DNA of 64,000 nt from assembly GCA_030998225.1 (NCBI GenBank), contig JAPYXD010000753.1, positions 4,310,001 through 4,374,000 on the forward strand, written 5' to 3'. Position numbers and translations under genes: made by a program. This document shows positions 35,036-47,639 of this stretch, in pieces. This stretch comes from Diplolepis rosae (Eukaryota; Arthropoda; Insecta; Hymenoptera; Diplolepididae). Positions within the stretch are counted from its first letter, which is position 1. Every line of letters starts with the position of its first letter. Under the pieces are notes generated by a model. It was not told the DNA's origin. It was given only the letters and a program-made list of their open reading frames with translations, and made no database searches.

Positions 35036-35514
35036 GCCCCTGCTTAATATTTTTTCATTATCTATTAAATGTAAGAAAGACAATTTTGATAAAAGAGCAC
35101 TCGAGGAGTTTTTCTTAGCTAGAAAGCTAAAAGATGTTTATAAAAAAATAAATACAAAATTTTATTGCATCTCATAGAGTAAAATAAAGTCAAGCTTTAT
35201 TTGAAATCCGTACTTTAAATTTTTTATGGCATTTTAGAAACGAAGATTCAGGATTCGCTCGCCTATAAATGTTGTATAAACTCTTTGATGAACATTTTCT
35301 TTGATTTGATTTCTTGACGTTACTTAAATAGCTTTGCTTTGTTTACTACATAAGCGAAACTCTTTTACTACGTTTTTATACAGAAAACCTATGTTTTTGC
35401 TTTGAAATTATGATGACATGCTGGTTGTCAATGGTGACCTTAAGATATCATAAATCTTTAAATAATTTGTTTGTTGATGCAAGATGTGGTTAAAGAATAT
35501 TCTCAGAAAGTTAC

Positions 35515-36330
35515 TGAAGACGTAGACACTGAACGTCCCTGGAGTGTCTGAAAGACGTCCTATTACTTCAATGTCTGGCGTTTTCCTGTCCTACGGACGC
35601 CTTTAGCCGAAAAGACGTCTTCAAAATATCTCAGTTGGTACTCAAACTTTAGAGTTGTCCTATAGAAAACCTTTTGCGAATACCCGGAGAACGTCTTTAA
35701 AACGTGAAACATGAACAACAAGTAACCTAACATTCACGTCTCTAGGACGTCTCAGAGGTCCCAAACACTTCAATATCAGGCTCCTTCTTATTTTCTGGAC
35801 ACCTTAGGCCTCAGACAAGTTTTCGAGACATCAAATTTTCTCCTGATAAAAAAAATAATAACATTATTAAGACGTCCTGAAGACGTCCCAATGGGCACAC
35901 GATATAAGAAACGTTTATGTAACATTCTACAAACGTTCTAGGAACATCCCTATGTCCAATGTCCGAAAGACGTTCCAAAAACGTTCTAAGAACGTTTGTA
36001 GGACATCGAACATAGAGACGTTCCTGAAACGTTTGTAGAATGTTACATAAACGTTTCTAATATCATGTGCCCATTGGGGTCCAATAGCCTCGTACTTTTT
36101 TTTAATCCGAAAGTCGTCTTTAGGACCTAAGACATCTTTTAGGCGTAAATTGAATATGGACGTGCCAAAGACGTCTTCTGTTCTCACTAGGACACATGCG
36201 TGTGTCCTAAAGACTTCTTCAGGACGTCTTGGTAACCACTGCGATGAGACATTCTCAGGACAACAAAAGCCTGATACTGAGGTTCCTGGAGCGTCCTTAT
36301 AATCCAAGGACTTCTAATGTCCTCTAATTA
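35515..36330. repeat. ACGTC foldback cluster with a nested near-perfect hairpin element
   Basis: Outer family sequence surrounds the AACGTT-type hairpin at 35889-36077. The 126-codon minus-strand frame at 35927-36307 is repeat-derived. Confidence 0.85.
35889..36077. mobile_element. Near-perfect hairpin foldback (AACGTT subfamily)
   Basis: CAATGGGCAC at the left and GTGCCCATTG at the right. The arms then match almost base for base through AAACGTTTATGTAACATTCTACAAACGTT and its mirror, leaving a short centre near 35980. This is the least decayed full-length palindrome in the family here, about 189 bp. Its internal word is AACGTT rather than GACGTC. Confidence 0.9.
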
Positions 36331-36930
36331 ATGTAAAAGCACTAACTCTATTCTAATGTACTTTTTTCATTATTCAAATTCTGCTGAATTACTAAAAGTC
36401 TGACTCAGAATAAATTAAATTATTACACAATTGCATTTAAAAAGAACGTGCATATCTGCATATTGTTCGCCACTAGTAGAAAGATGATAATTACAAAGTA
36501 GTAATTCAACTGCTCGTAAATTATTTTTGTGAAGGCTTCACTGCACGTAGTGGGAGTTAATTTAGTGAACAGTAAAATATTCAACGTATTATATTTATAT
36601 ACAGTTCAGTCATTATCACTTTGCATGGTAAAGATATAGGTCTGCAAACGAATTCTGCTATAAAATAGCCTTAAATATACGAGATAAAGAAGATTTACGA
36701 GTTTTAACAGATTTAAAACATTCATGCAGTTTCTAGCTTGTGATGAATCGGTCGCCTGTTGCGTGCTTTGCGATTTAACTTTGGTAGAAAATCCTGCTTC
36801 CGGTTTTCAATGTGAAAAAAATGAGATTCAAACTGTTGCATCGACTATGTTAGGGCGATGATAAAATAAGATTCATTTTTCTTTTCCCAATAATTCACTT
36901 TGTATCTTGAAAGTGTGGATTTAATTTTTA
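36331..36930. other. Unassigned AT-rich stretch
   Basis: No repeats or exon signals were recognised. Confidence 0.5.
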
Positions 36931-36935
36931 AATGT

Positions 36936-37950
36936 CCCAGTGGGAAAGAAATTGGAAGACGTTCTAAGTATGTCAATAGGACATCTCTAGAATGTCTTTT
37001 GGACGTCTTAGAGGCGTTCTCAGGAAGTTAAATATCATTAAAAATGACGTCCCTATGATGTCTTGTGTTTTAAGGACTTTTATATGATGTCTCAGGACAT
37101 TGAAAGGTTCCTAAGACCTTCTAAAATCGTTCAATGACCTCAAGACGTTCTTAAAACGTCTTTAAGAAAATAAGATGCCCCTGGGGCGTCATTTGAACTA
37201 ACATAGAACATTCTGGCATTGGAATTTGTAGAACGTACTTACAACGTCCAAGAGACGTCTAATATTTTCGTGTTCACTATATCTCGTCAATTCAATTTCG
37301 CGAAACTGACCTCTCACGGCTAAAAGAAAATTTGTTAACGTAATTGAACATTGGACGGGTTTAGGACGTCTTTAGGACGTCTCGCGGTCTTCTGTGCAAG
37401 GCTTTTTATTGTTCTGAGGATGTCTTACACTTCAAAATCTCCCTTTAGACAATAGACATCAAAAAGACATCAAAAAGGCTGAAATGAAAATTTGTAGGAG
37501 GTCCTTACAACGTCCCAAAGGCGTTTAACATCCCTGTTCCTCTTTATTCGGACAATTTCAATTCTCAGAATTGTTCTCTCATGTCTAGAAGAAAGTTTGT
37601 CAACTCAATGGACACAGCGGCATTAGATGTTTTCAGGACGTCTTAAGGACGTCCTACACTTTTCTGAAGAAAGGCTTTTTATTGTTCTGAGGATTTCTTA
37701 CACCTCAAAATCCCCCCTTAGACTATAGACATCACAAAGACAACAAAAAGGCTGAAATTGAAATTTATAGGACGTCCTTACGACGTTCCAAAGACGTTTA
37801 ATGTTTTCGTGCCTAATACTGTACATCTTAAAGACCTATTTATAAGACATACGTGTACATCTTGAAGACGTCTTTAAGACTTCCCAGTGCCAATTGGAGT
37901 CCCTAGGATGTTCTAAAGATTTTGAATATCTCTGTGTCTTCTAGTATCAT
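36936..37950. repeat. ACGTC foldback cluster (subfamily B-like copy plus 266-bp-type units)
   Basis: Starts CCCAGTGGGAAAGAAATTGG, resembling subfamily B ends at 9502 and 18416. 37215-37810 contains units of the 31855-33860 array type, linked by the word GTAGAACGTACTTACAACGTCC. This shows that array units also occur about 4 kb away. Confidence 0.85.
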
Positions 37951-38400
37951 ATAAAATTAAATAATAATTACCTAAATGAACATTGAGAAGACTTTGAATT
38001 ATAATTCAAAATTTTAAACGATTATATCAAAATTGTCTTCTTTGAGAGTTGGAATATTATTAGTTTATACAATTTCTATATTACCTACTATATAATTTGA
38101 AGAAATCATGTAAAAAATTTCAATTATTTAAAAATTTAGTGAGCATTTCACGTCCAGAAAAATGGAAGTATATTATAAATCAAAGGGATTGTGAAAATGA
38201 CATTGTAGTGCAAGTCGATATGGAGGACAATTTCAATTCCCCGCGGCTATTTTAGCAACAATAGATAACTGGAATCGCTTACAGCTGCACAATTTCCCAA
38301 CACTAAACTAATGGTAATTTGCATTTTACTATTTGCAATTGTGATTCTCCCTTTGTAAAAATTGTTCTCAAATTTCGCATGAACCAATGCATGTTGTGTC
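37951..38400. other. Unassigned AT-rich stretch
   Basis: Nothing recognised. Confidence 0.5.
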
Positions 38401-39010
38401 CCAGTTCGATCCCCATGGAAATGGGGACAAATGGGGACGACTCATCTTATGAGGACGTCTTTTTGATATGAAACACGTTTTATGACTTAAGGATGTCTTT
38501 TACATATAAGATGTCTAGAACCCAGTGGTCATGGTGACAAAAAATGTCTGAGGAACGTCTTAAAGACGCTCTAAACTGAACGTCTGTAAGACGTCTCAAG
38601 GATTTCAATAACAGCTTAATTCTATTTTTAGGATGTCTTGTCTTTAGGATAACTTGTGGCATTTAATGTCTGTATGTTAACTATTCTGAGGACGTATCAT
38701 TTCATCAGGACGTCTTTTTGATATAATACACGTTTTAAGACTTAAGGACGTCTTTTACATATCAAACGTCTAGAGCCCAGGTGTCATGGAGACATTAGAC
38801 GTCTGTAGAACGCCTTAAAGACGCTCTAAACTGAACGTCTGTAAGACGTCTCAAGGATTTCTTAAGGAATCCAATGTAAGTTTAATTCTATCTTGAAGGC
38901 GTCTCAGGACTTAAAGACGTTTTTCTTACGAGATGTTCAGAAGTCAACAAAAAGTCTGGCATTCAAGCCTTCAGAACGTCCAGAATATTTCCTAAGACGT
39001 CTATCGCTCT
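38401..39010. repeat. ACGTC foldback elements with an internal ~255-bp duplication
   Basis: ACGTCTTTTTGATAT...ACACGTTTTA...GACTTAAGGA.GTCTTTTACATAT appears at about 38456 and again at about 38710, each followed by GTCTAGA.CCCAG. Family GACGTC words continue to about 39003. Confidence 0.85.
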
Positions 39011-39492
39011 CAGCCAAATAGGATACAATTATTCAAAAGAACACGGATAAAACTCCAATTTCGTTAAGTTGATTCAATTTCGTCGAATCGAGGTTTTTTA
39101 AAACATTCAGATATTCGAGCATACACTTAATGTGGAGATTGAATTACTCATTTTGTGGAAAAGTAGAGTTATTGAGATTTACATTGGGAAAGTTTTAAAC
39201 GAGTATCAATTTTCAGCTTCGTTCCAACTAAAGAATTTCTTCACGCAGGAAACTAGAATTTTTCCAATAATAAAAAAGTGGATCAATAAACTCTGCATAT
39301 CAGTTAAAGGGCTTATTTTCATGTATTAGGTTTTATTTGAATCCAGTTAAATTTGTTATTCTTGACGATACAAATATGGCCTGATTTTTGAGAAATTAGA
39401 AGATTTTCCTGAGAACTTTAAAGAAACAGTTGTTTTGTGGATTAACGTAATATATTAGGTACCATTTAATTTTTATTATTCGCGTATCTCAG

Positions 39493-39710
39493 GTGCTTTT
39501 CTTTCAAAGTAACAAAGAAGCACGATTACACTTTTCTCAAAGTCAACGACTTTTACTGTCAAAAAGAAGCCAACAAAAGTTCTTTTACAATATGTCATTA
39601 AAGAGAAACTTTGGACCTTTAAGTACTGACGTTGCCATCAAAGTTAGCACAACTTTATTATTCATAAACTACCAACAACGTGTTTTGAAACTAATGCAAA
39701 GCATTTTAGG
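39493..39710 (+). other. Candidate exon in a repeat-free island (weak)
   Basis: Acceptor GTATCTCAG|GTGC at 39491-39492, then an open plus-strand frame of about 72 codons to a weak donor TTTTAG|GTTTTT. Translation is basic and Ser/Leu/Gln-rich with no recognised motif. The surrounding 39010-39740 is repeat-free. Confidence 0.25.
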
Positions 39711-39744
39711 TTTTTATTTTATTACATCAACATTATAGCGAACC

Positions 39745-40870
39745 CAGTGAGCACGGAGACATAGAAGGTATTTGGGACGTCTTGAAGACGTCTACTAGAC
39801 TTCAATGTCTAGCTTTTTGTTTTCTTTTAGACGTTTTTTATCTAAAAGATGTCTTTAAGACATAAGACATCCTCAGGGCAGCAAAAATCCTGGCATAGAA
39901 GTCCGCGGAGCGACTTTAAGACGTCTCGAAGACACCCAATGTTCCTGTGTCCACTGAGACGTTAGACGTCTTAAAGTGTCTAAAAGACGTCCCGTAAATT
40001 TCTATGTTAAATTTCTTAATGCCTTGAAATCGTCTTATGCTTGGAAGATGTCTTTTAGGCAGATGTTTCTGTTCCCTTTACTACTTAAATGGAACTGGTG
40101 GGACACTTTACGTCCGTGATACGTCTGCAAGACGTCTTACAGACATCTATCTCATACTTTTTGTTACCTCCTGGGCTTTTTACATGTAAAAAGACGTATT
40201 TAAAGAATAAGATGAAGAAGCCTGGTATAAAAATTCGGAAGACGTTCTTAAGACGTCACGTAGACGTCCGATCTCTCCGTTTTCTTTATTAAATAAGAAG
40301 TCCTTTTTCCAGAATACTTACGTTTTTGGCGAGACATTTCCAGAATTCAATTGAATACCCAGTAGACACAAGGGCGTCAGACGTCTTCGGGGCGTCTAAA
40401 GGACGTCCCGTAAATTTCTATGTTAAATTTTTTAATGCCTTGACATCGTATTATGTTTGGAAGATATCTTTAGGCAAATGTTTCTGTTCCCTTCACTATT
40501 TAAATGGAACTGGTGGGAAACTTTACGTCCGTGATACGTCTTCAAGACGTCTTAGAGACATCTATCTCATACTTTTTATTATCTCCTGGGCTTCTTACAT
40601 GTAAAAAGACGTATTTAAAGAAAAAGATGAAGAAGCCTGATATAAGAATTCGGAAGACGTTCTTAAGACGTCACGTAGACGTCCGATCTCTCCGTTTCCT
40701 TTGTCAAATATAAAAATACTTTTTGCAAAATACTTGCCTTTTTAGCTAGACATTTACAGAATTTAATTGAACACTCATTAGACACAAGGACATTATACGT
40801 CTTCGGGACGTCTAATGGACGTTCCGTAGAATTCTATGCTACTCTTTTTTGCTGTCTCGAAGACGTTCAA
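39745..40870. repeat. ACGTC foldback elements, including a complete copy at 39745-39957 and a ~415-bp duplication
   Basis: CCCAGTGAGCACGGAGACAT (left) and AATGTTCCTGTGTCCACTGAG (right) bound a full element with AATGTCTAGCTTTTTGTTTTC mirrored by GCAGCAAAAATCCTGGCAT. The segment from ATGGAACTGGTGGGA at 40089 recurs at 40504 (period 415), with identical flanking words such as GACGTTCTTAAGACGTCACGTAGACG. Confidence 0.9.
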
Positions 40871-41610
40871 GAGATCACCAACACTTATAATATTTATAGT
40901 TTCTCTGTGCAATAAGATTCGAGATTTTCAGTGGTATTTTATTCTTCAAATATACTAGACATACAAGAGTCATTTCGGAAACGATATCACCTAAAATTCA
41001 AATTATGGTTTTGGAGGAATTTATAGAATTTTTATTTCAGAGCACACACGTTGAATGTTACGTCGTATTGTAACGTCCGGTTGGGTTCTGTTCTAAACTT
41101 TTCTCATTAAATCGCTTTTAGTCACGTATACTAGCTAGGCATTGGCTCCAGAAACGGTGGAAATATAAAACGGGTATAAACCATGCGGCAAAGAGAGCCA
41201 CAAAGGTGTACTTACTTCTAAATCTCCTGGAATAAGAGGAAGATCGAAAATTGTTTTCCTTTCGCGTCATTTAACAGTTGAAACGATGACATCTTCTGTA
41301 TAGAATGTGGCACGTCGACTGCACAGACTCTTAGTTAAGTTCAGTCCTCCCACATCAATCCAAAGCTGGTGTGGACGTGAGGTCTTGTTTTTCAGTTTCT
41401 CAGTTAAAAACCTATTGTCCTTATTGTCTGCCTTTCGCCCGCAGGAGTCCTTTAAATTTTCAAATGCTCCAAAATACAGAAGTTATTGTAGTAAAGATAC
41501 TCATTTTTCAGAGATAAGTAAGAAGATACTTTTTTTTCTTCGCAAAATTATTCTAGAGTAATTTAGAGCAAATAGCAATTGCAAAATTTTGAGAATATTT
41601 TAAAAGGCAG
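40871..41610. other. Repeat-free island with TATA-like and splice-like words, unassigned
   Basis: GGAAATATAAAACGGGTATAAACCATGCGG (41158-41187) has two TATA-like words and an ATG in good context. A strong acceptor TTTCGCCCGCAG|GAGTCC lies at 41431-41442. The frames are short and nothing was recognised. It may hold exons of an unidentified gene. Confidence 0.25.
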
Positions 41611-41820
41611 TCAGCGGGCATGGGACGGTTGGATGTCTTTGAGACGTCTTAAGGACATCTATGAAAATTCAGTGTCAGGCTTTTTATTACCCGAGGGTTA
41701 TATTCAGTAGGCATAAATGAAAATGCCGCCTTTAGAATTCCTTGGACATCTTCTGGACGTCTCACGTCTTAGAGACTTCTTCGAGACAAGAGACGTTATC
41801 AAGATTGCAAAAATCCTTTC
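41611..41820. repeat. ACGTC foldback sequence leading into the 138-bp array
   Basis: Begins near CAGCGGGCATGGGAC; ordinary family sequence with the array's edge unit. Confidence 0.75.
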
Positions 41821-44680
41821 AGTGGACACAGGAATATTAGACGCCTTAAAAACGTCCTGCGGACTTCTATGACAGACTTCTCATTGTCCTGAAAACCCTT
41901 CACGTCTTAGAGACGTCTTCGCGACAAGAAACGTTCTCAGGGTGGCAACAAGCCTCTCAGTAGACACAGGAATATTAGACGTCCTAAAGACGTCCCGCGG
42001 ACTTCTATGACAGACTTTTCATTACCCAGAAGACCCTTCACGTCTTAGAGACGTCTTCGAGACAAGAAACGTTATCAGGATGGCAACAATCCTCTTAGTG
42101 AGTACAGGGATATTAGACGTCTTAAAGACGTCCCGCGGACTTCTATGAGAGACTTTTCATTGTCCTGAAGACCGTTCACGTCTTAGAGACGTCTTCTCGA
42201 CAAGAAACGTTTTCAGGGTGGCAACAAGCTTCTCAGTAGACACAAGAATATTAGACGTCCTAAAGACGTCCCGCGGACTTCTATGACAGACTTTTCACTG
42301 TCCTGAAGACCCTTCACGTCTTAGAGACTTCTTCGAGACAAGAGACGTTATCAAGATTGCAAAAATCCTTTCAGTGGACACAGGAATATTAGACGCCTTA
42401 AAAACGTCCTGCGGACTTCTATGACAGACTTCTCATTGTCCTGAAAACCCTTCACGTCTTAGAGACGTCTTCGCGACAAGAAACGTTCTCAGGGTGGCAA
42501 CAAGCCTCTCAGTAGACACAGGAATATTAGACGTCCTAAAGACGTCCCGCGGACTTCTATGACAGACTTTTCATTACCCAGAAGACCCTTCACGTCTTAG
42601 AGACGTCTTCGAGACAAGAAACGTTATCAGGATGGCAACAATCCTCTTAGTGAGTACAGGGATATTAGACGTCTTAAAGACGTCCCGCGGACTTCTATGA
42701 GAGACTTTTCATTGTCCTGAAGACCGTTCACGTCTTAGAGACGTCTTCTCGACAAGAAACGTTTTCAGGGTGGCAACAAGCTTCTCAGTAGACACAAGAA
42801 TATTAGACGTCCTAAAGACGTCCCGCGGACTTCTATGACAGACTTTTCACTGTCCTGAAGACCCTTCACGTCTTAGAGACGTCTTCGAGACAAGATACGT
42901 TATCAGGATGGCAACAAACCTCTCAGTGAGTACAGGGATATTAGACGTCTTTAAGACGTCCCGCGGATTTCTATGGCAAACTTTTCATTGTCCTGAAGAC
43001 CTCTCACGTCTTAGAGACATCTTCTAAACAAGAAACGTCATCAAGATGGCAACAAGCCTTTCAGTGGACATAGGGATATTAGACGTCTTTAAGACGTCCC
43101 GCGGACTTCTATGAGAGACTTTTCATTGTCCTGAAGACCCTTCACGTCTTAGAGACGTCTTCGAGACAAGATACGTTATCAGGATGGCAACAAGCCTTTC
43201 AGTGGACATAGGGATATAAGACGTCTTTAAGACGTCCCGCGGATTTCTATGGCAGACTTTTCATTGTCCTGAAGACCTCTCACGTCTTAGAGACATCTTC
43301 AAAACAAGAAACGTCATTAAGATGGCAACAAGCCTTTCAGTGGACATAGGGATATTAGACGTCTTAAAGACGTCCCGCGGACTTCTATGAGAGACTTCTC
43401 ATTGTCCTGAAAACCCTTCACGTCTTAGAGACGTCTTCGCGACAAGAAACGTTCTCAAGGTGGCAACAAGCCTCTCAGTAGACACAGGAATATGAGACGT
43501 CCTAAAGACGTCCCGCGGACTTCTATGACAGACTTTTCATTACCCAGAAGACCCTTCACGTCTTAGAGACGTCTTCGAGACAAGAAACGTTATCAGGATG
43601 GCAACAATCCTCTTAGTGAGTACAGAGATATTAGACGTCTTAAAGACGTCCCGCGGATTTCTATGGCAGACTTTTCATTGTCCTGAAGACCTCTCACGTC
43701 TTAGAGACATCTTCTAAACAAGAAACGTCATCAAGATGGCAACAAGCCTTTCAGTGGACATAGGGATATTAGACGTCTTTAAGACGTCCCGCGGATTTCT
43801 ATGGCAGACTTTTCATTGTCCTGAAGACCTCTCACGTCTTAGAGACATCTTCTAAACAAGAAACGTCATCAAGATGGCAACAAGCCTTTCAGTGGACATA
43901 GGGATATTAGACGTCTTTAAGACGTCCCGCGGATTTCTATGGCAGACTTTTCATTGTCCTGAAGACCTCTCACGTCTTAGAGACATCTTCAAAACAAGAA
44001 ACGTCATTAAGATGGCAACAAGCCTTTCAGTGGACATAGGGATATTAGACGTCTCAAAGACGTCCCGCGGACTTCTATGAGAGACTTTTCATTGTCCTGA
44101 AGACCGTTCACGTCTTAGAGACGTCTTCTCGACAAGAAACGTTTTCAGGGTGGCAACAAGCTTCTCAGTAGACACAAGAATATTAGAGGTCCTAAAGACG
44201 TCCCGCGGACTTCTATGACATACTTTTCACTGTCCTGAAGACCCTTCACGTCTTAGAGACGTCTTCGAGACAAGATACGTTATCAGGATGGCAACAAACC
44301 TCTCAGTGAGTACAGGGATATTAGACGTCTTAAAGACGTCCCGCGGATTTCTGTGGCAGACTTTTCATTGTCCTGAAGACCTCTCACGTCTTAGAGACAT
44401 CTTCAAAACAAGAAACGTCACCAAGATGGCAACAAGCCTTTCAGTGGACATAGGGATATTAGACGCCTTAAAGACGTCCCGCGAACTTCTATGACAGACT
44501 TTTCATTGTCCAGAAGACCCTTCACGTCTTAGAGACGTCTTCGAGACAAGATACGTTATCAGGATGGCAACAAGCCTCTCAGTGAGCACAGGGATATTAG
44601 ACGCCTTAAAGACGTCCCGCGAACTTCTATGACAGACTTTTCATTGTCCTAAAGACACCTCACCTCCCAGATACGTTTTT
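41821..44680 (+). repeat. 138-bp satellite array derived from ACGTC foldback sequence, with 552-bp higher-order repeat
   Basis: The word AGTGGACACAGG and its variants begin at 41821, 41959, 42097 and 42235, and so on to 44581: twenty periods of exactly 138 bp plus a partial unit. Each unit holds GACGTC..AAGACGTCCCGCGGA and CACGTCTTAGAGACGTCTTC. A four-unit block (552 bp) starting at 41821 reappears almost unchanged at 42373, with the same private variants (AGACGCCTTAAAAACGTCC, then AGTAGACACAGG, AGTGAGTACAGG, AGTAGACACAAG). This shows higher-order amplification. Frames at 43874-44494 are array translations. Confidence 0.97.
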
Positions 44681-44820
44681 TTGACAGATAACGTCGTGAA
44701 AACAACAAGAATTGTGACATTGGGGTCTCTCAGACGTCTTAAAGATTTACGATGTCCCCGTGCTCATTATGCTTATATTAGAGTCGGTTCGACGTCCTTA
44801 AGACGTCCTCCATCTCAAAC
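44681..44820. repeat. Trailing ACGTC foldback sequence
   Basis: Ends with CGACGTCCTTAAGACGTCC near 44805, after the array. Confidence 0.75.
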
Positions 44821-45255
44821 TAAAAATTTTTTTGTGAAATTTCGAATAAAAGTTATACTTTTGCATAGAACTGTTTTATAACAGTTACCATAAATTTAAA
44901 TGGGTTTTTGAACAAGCAAATTTTGATCGTTTTTAAGTGAATGTTCTATCGTGAAATGCGAAAAGTAACTGCAGAGAGAAAAATTCTCCTGAAATAAAAT
45001 ATTTCCAATGTAGTATCAAGACTTCGAATAATGTCACTTGCATACATTATTTATTCATGATCTTCTTTGAATAAAATCGGTTTCTTTCTCAAAAGTGTAT
45101 AAAAGTTGACGCAGGAGAATAAGAATTGGGTGAAATACTTTATTTTACAAAATAATAAATTTGATCAGCTAGAATATTTGCATTTTGAATCATTGCTATC
45201 TCGCCATGAGTAAAAATTGTTACCATTGATTATAATTATGAACATACAGTTGATC
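44821..45255. other. Unassigned AT-rich stretch
   Basis: Nothing recognised. Confidence 0.5.
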
Positions 45256-45257
45256 TG

Positions 45258-45610
45258 GGAATTAGACGTCTTTAGGACGTCTTGTTAAAGTGTCAGGCTA
45301 ATTCCCCAATTGAGGACGTTTTATGACTCAAATATGTTTTTTGAACTAAAGATATGCAGAAGACAACAAAATGTCTGATATTAAGTCCTCGAAACGTCTT
45401 TAAGACGTCTTCTCGCCCGCTGTGTAGAAAATGAAAAAACGTCTAAAATACGTATTTAGAAAATCCATGTCTGTACAAGTGATGTCTTTTAGACGTTTCA
45501 TGTCTTAAGGACGTCTTCCGGAAATAGGTCATTCACAAGACGTCATTCAAACAGAGATGGACGTCCTAATGACGTCTTTTAAATCTCTCAAAGACGACTA
45601 AGCCCCCTAG
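45258..45610. repeat. ACGTC foldback elements
   Basis: TTAGACGTCTTTAGGACGTC at 45263 onward, then a second partial member to about 45605. Confidence 0.8.
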
Positions 45611-46599
45611 CCTATTGAGAGGATTGTTTTGTTGTTCAACGGAAGTCTTGGTGTTTTGATTTTGAACTAACCTAAAAAACTACTTAAAACACACTTTTTT
45701 AGAATTGTTTTTACATTTTTATGTTACTCAGCAGTGAAGAAGCTGCTCTCGTATGCATCTTATTAAATCCTGCAGCTCTGCTACCGTATTCCAATTAAAT
45801 AAACACTCGTAGAGTGAGATTTATTCATGGAAAAAATTAGAACCAACGTTGGTGGTTGCAAACCGCGAAAGGAAGAATGCCATAATTTTTAGTTAAACGC
45901 CGTTTCGTTGAGAGATTCTTACGCGAAACAAGAAATTATTTCATCTCTTTATCACATCTTGCAAATAGCTGAATTAAATTAGAAAAAATTGCAGGTAAAA
46001 AATTTAAGAAATTTTTCAGTACCTCAGTGGTATTTTTGCTTCAAAATATCAAATAAGTTTTGTTTACCAAAAAGAGAAATTTGCTAATTGGAAACTTTAA
46101 TAAAACTGATGATTTTGAAAATGCAGAAAATTGAGTAATTTTTTTGTTAATTTTATAAGTTTTTGAAATTATTATTTTTGAATAAAATCTATTTTTTGTA
46201 ATAATATTTTTTTTGGCTTTATTCAAATAAATAAGTAGAAAAAAGTGCACAATTTTCTTGTGCTTGAACTTAAATAAAACAATTGAACATTTTTCATTTT
46301 ATTGGTCACTTTCGATAAAGGAACAAATATCTGACGATTTTTTTGAATAGCAAAACATCAAGCATAGACCATAAGCTGTTTGTTTATGCCTTAAGGCTCC
46401 CCAATTTCCGTAATTATGAGTAAGGGTGATTGAGTAAAAAATATTTTTCTAACTTTATAGCCTTGGGACTATAAGAACAAGAGGTTCGAATGCCTCAAGT
46501 TATATTTGACCGATAATATAATTCTACAACAAAAAGTGTTTTGAAGAATTACTGTTCCCCATGGACAAATAAAATGTTTTCAAAAATCTATATCTGATT
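45611..46599. other. Unassigned AT-rich stretch
   Basis: The minus-strand 69-codon Lys/Ile/Phe frame at 46041-46250 looks like low-complexity chance. Nothing else was seen. Confidence 0.5.
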
Positions 46600-47560
46600 T
46601 CTTTCACCCTGAGGATACATCGTGTCTTAAAGATGCTTCTTAGACATGAAACGTCAACAGGATAGGAAAAAAAAGCACTGATGTCTGTATAACGTCTCTA
46701 AGACGTCCCATAAATGTTTAATATCCCTTTGTCTATTGACTTATTGAGTATTTTACGTTTGACTAAGTTTTAAAAGTACACAATGGATACAGGCTACAGG
46801 GCATTTCTAGGACGTCTTAATGACGTCCCGTGGACATAATTTTTGGGCTTTTTGCTGTCTTGAGAACGTCTTATGTGTTAAAGACGTTTCTTAGACATAA
46901 GAAATTATCAGGGTAGGAAAAACCTGACATTAAATTACCTGAGACGCGTCCTAAAGACGTCCTAAAGACGTCCCATGCCTTTGTGACTGTAGATTCATTA
47001 AATATTCTATTATTAGCTCAGCCTTGAAATCACGCAGTGGGCACTGGACGCTTCTAGGATGTTTGAACAACTTCTGATAGACGTTCTTAGAATATGAGAC
47101 GTCTAAAAGATATCAGATGGATAGAAATGGACGTTCTAATGATGTCTTTATGAAGTCCCAAAGACAAATATATTCTGAAGACGATTTACGTCTCAAAGAC
47201 GTTTCCTAGACATGAGACGTCATTAGGATAGAAAAGAACACTTGATTGATGTCCATGGGACGTCCTTAAGACGTCGTATAAACGTCCAGTGTTTCTCTGT
47301 CCATTGTTTTTAAAATATTATGTGTTTGACTCTGTCTCAAGAGTACTCAGTAGGCATGGAAACACTGGACGTCTTTGAGACGTCTTTGAGACCTTTTGAT
47401 AACGTTCGGAAGATTTCAATATAGTAATCTACTTTTTTTCGAGATTTTTTTGAGACAAAATAGATCCATAAGAGAACGAAAAGCCTAACATTGAAGTCCC
47501 ACAGGTGTCTTTAAGACGTCCCGAAGACGTCTAATGTCCCTGTGCCTACTGAGTTGCCTA
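46600..47560. repeat. ACGTC foldback elements, including a complete copy at 47345-47554
   Basis: CTCAGTAGGCATGGAAACACTGGACGTC (47344 on) is mirrored by GACGTCTAATGTCCCTGTGCCTACTGAG (ending 47554). Note the compensating change: both termini read CAGTAGGCA / TGCCTACTG instead of CAGTGGGCA. Other members are partial. Confidence 0.9.
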
Positions 47561-47639
47561 AAAAAGGATTTATTTTATTTTATTGATAACTTTGCGAGGA
47601 AGAAATTTTTTAGTCAAACATACCCTCAAAGTAAATTTC

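Noticed and set aside
35927..36307. 126-codon minus-strand frame
   Set aside because: It runs through foldback elements and a hairpin; coding is implausible.
41821..44680. Regular spacing of palindromic words, superficially CRISPR-like
   Set aside because: The whole 138-bp unit repeats with no unique spacers, in a eukaryotic context; it is a satellite array.
46485..46500. GGTTCGAATGCC, resembling a tRNA B box
   Set aside because: No A box or cloverleaf-forming arms at the proper distance.
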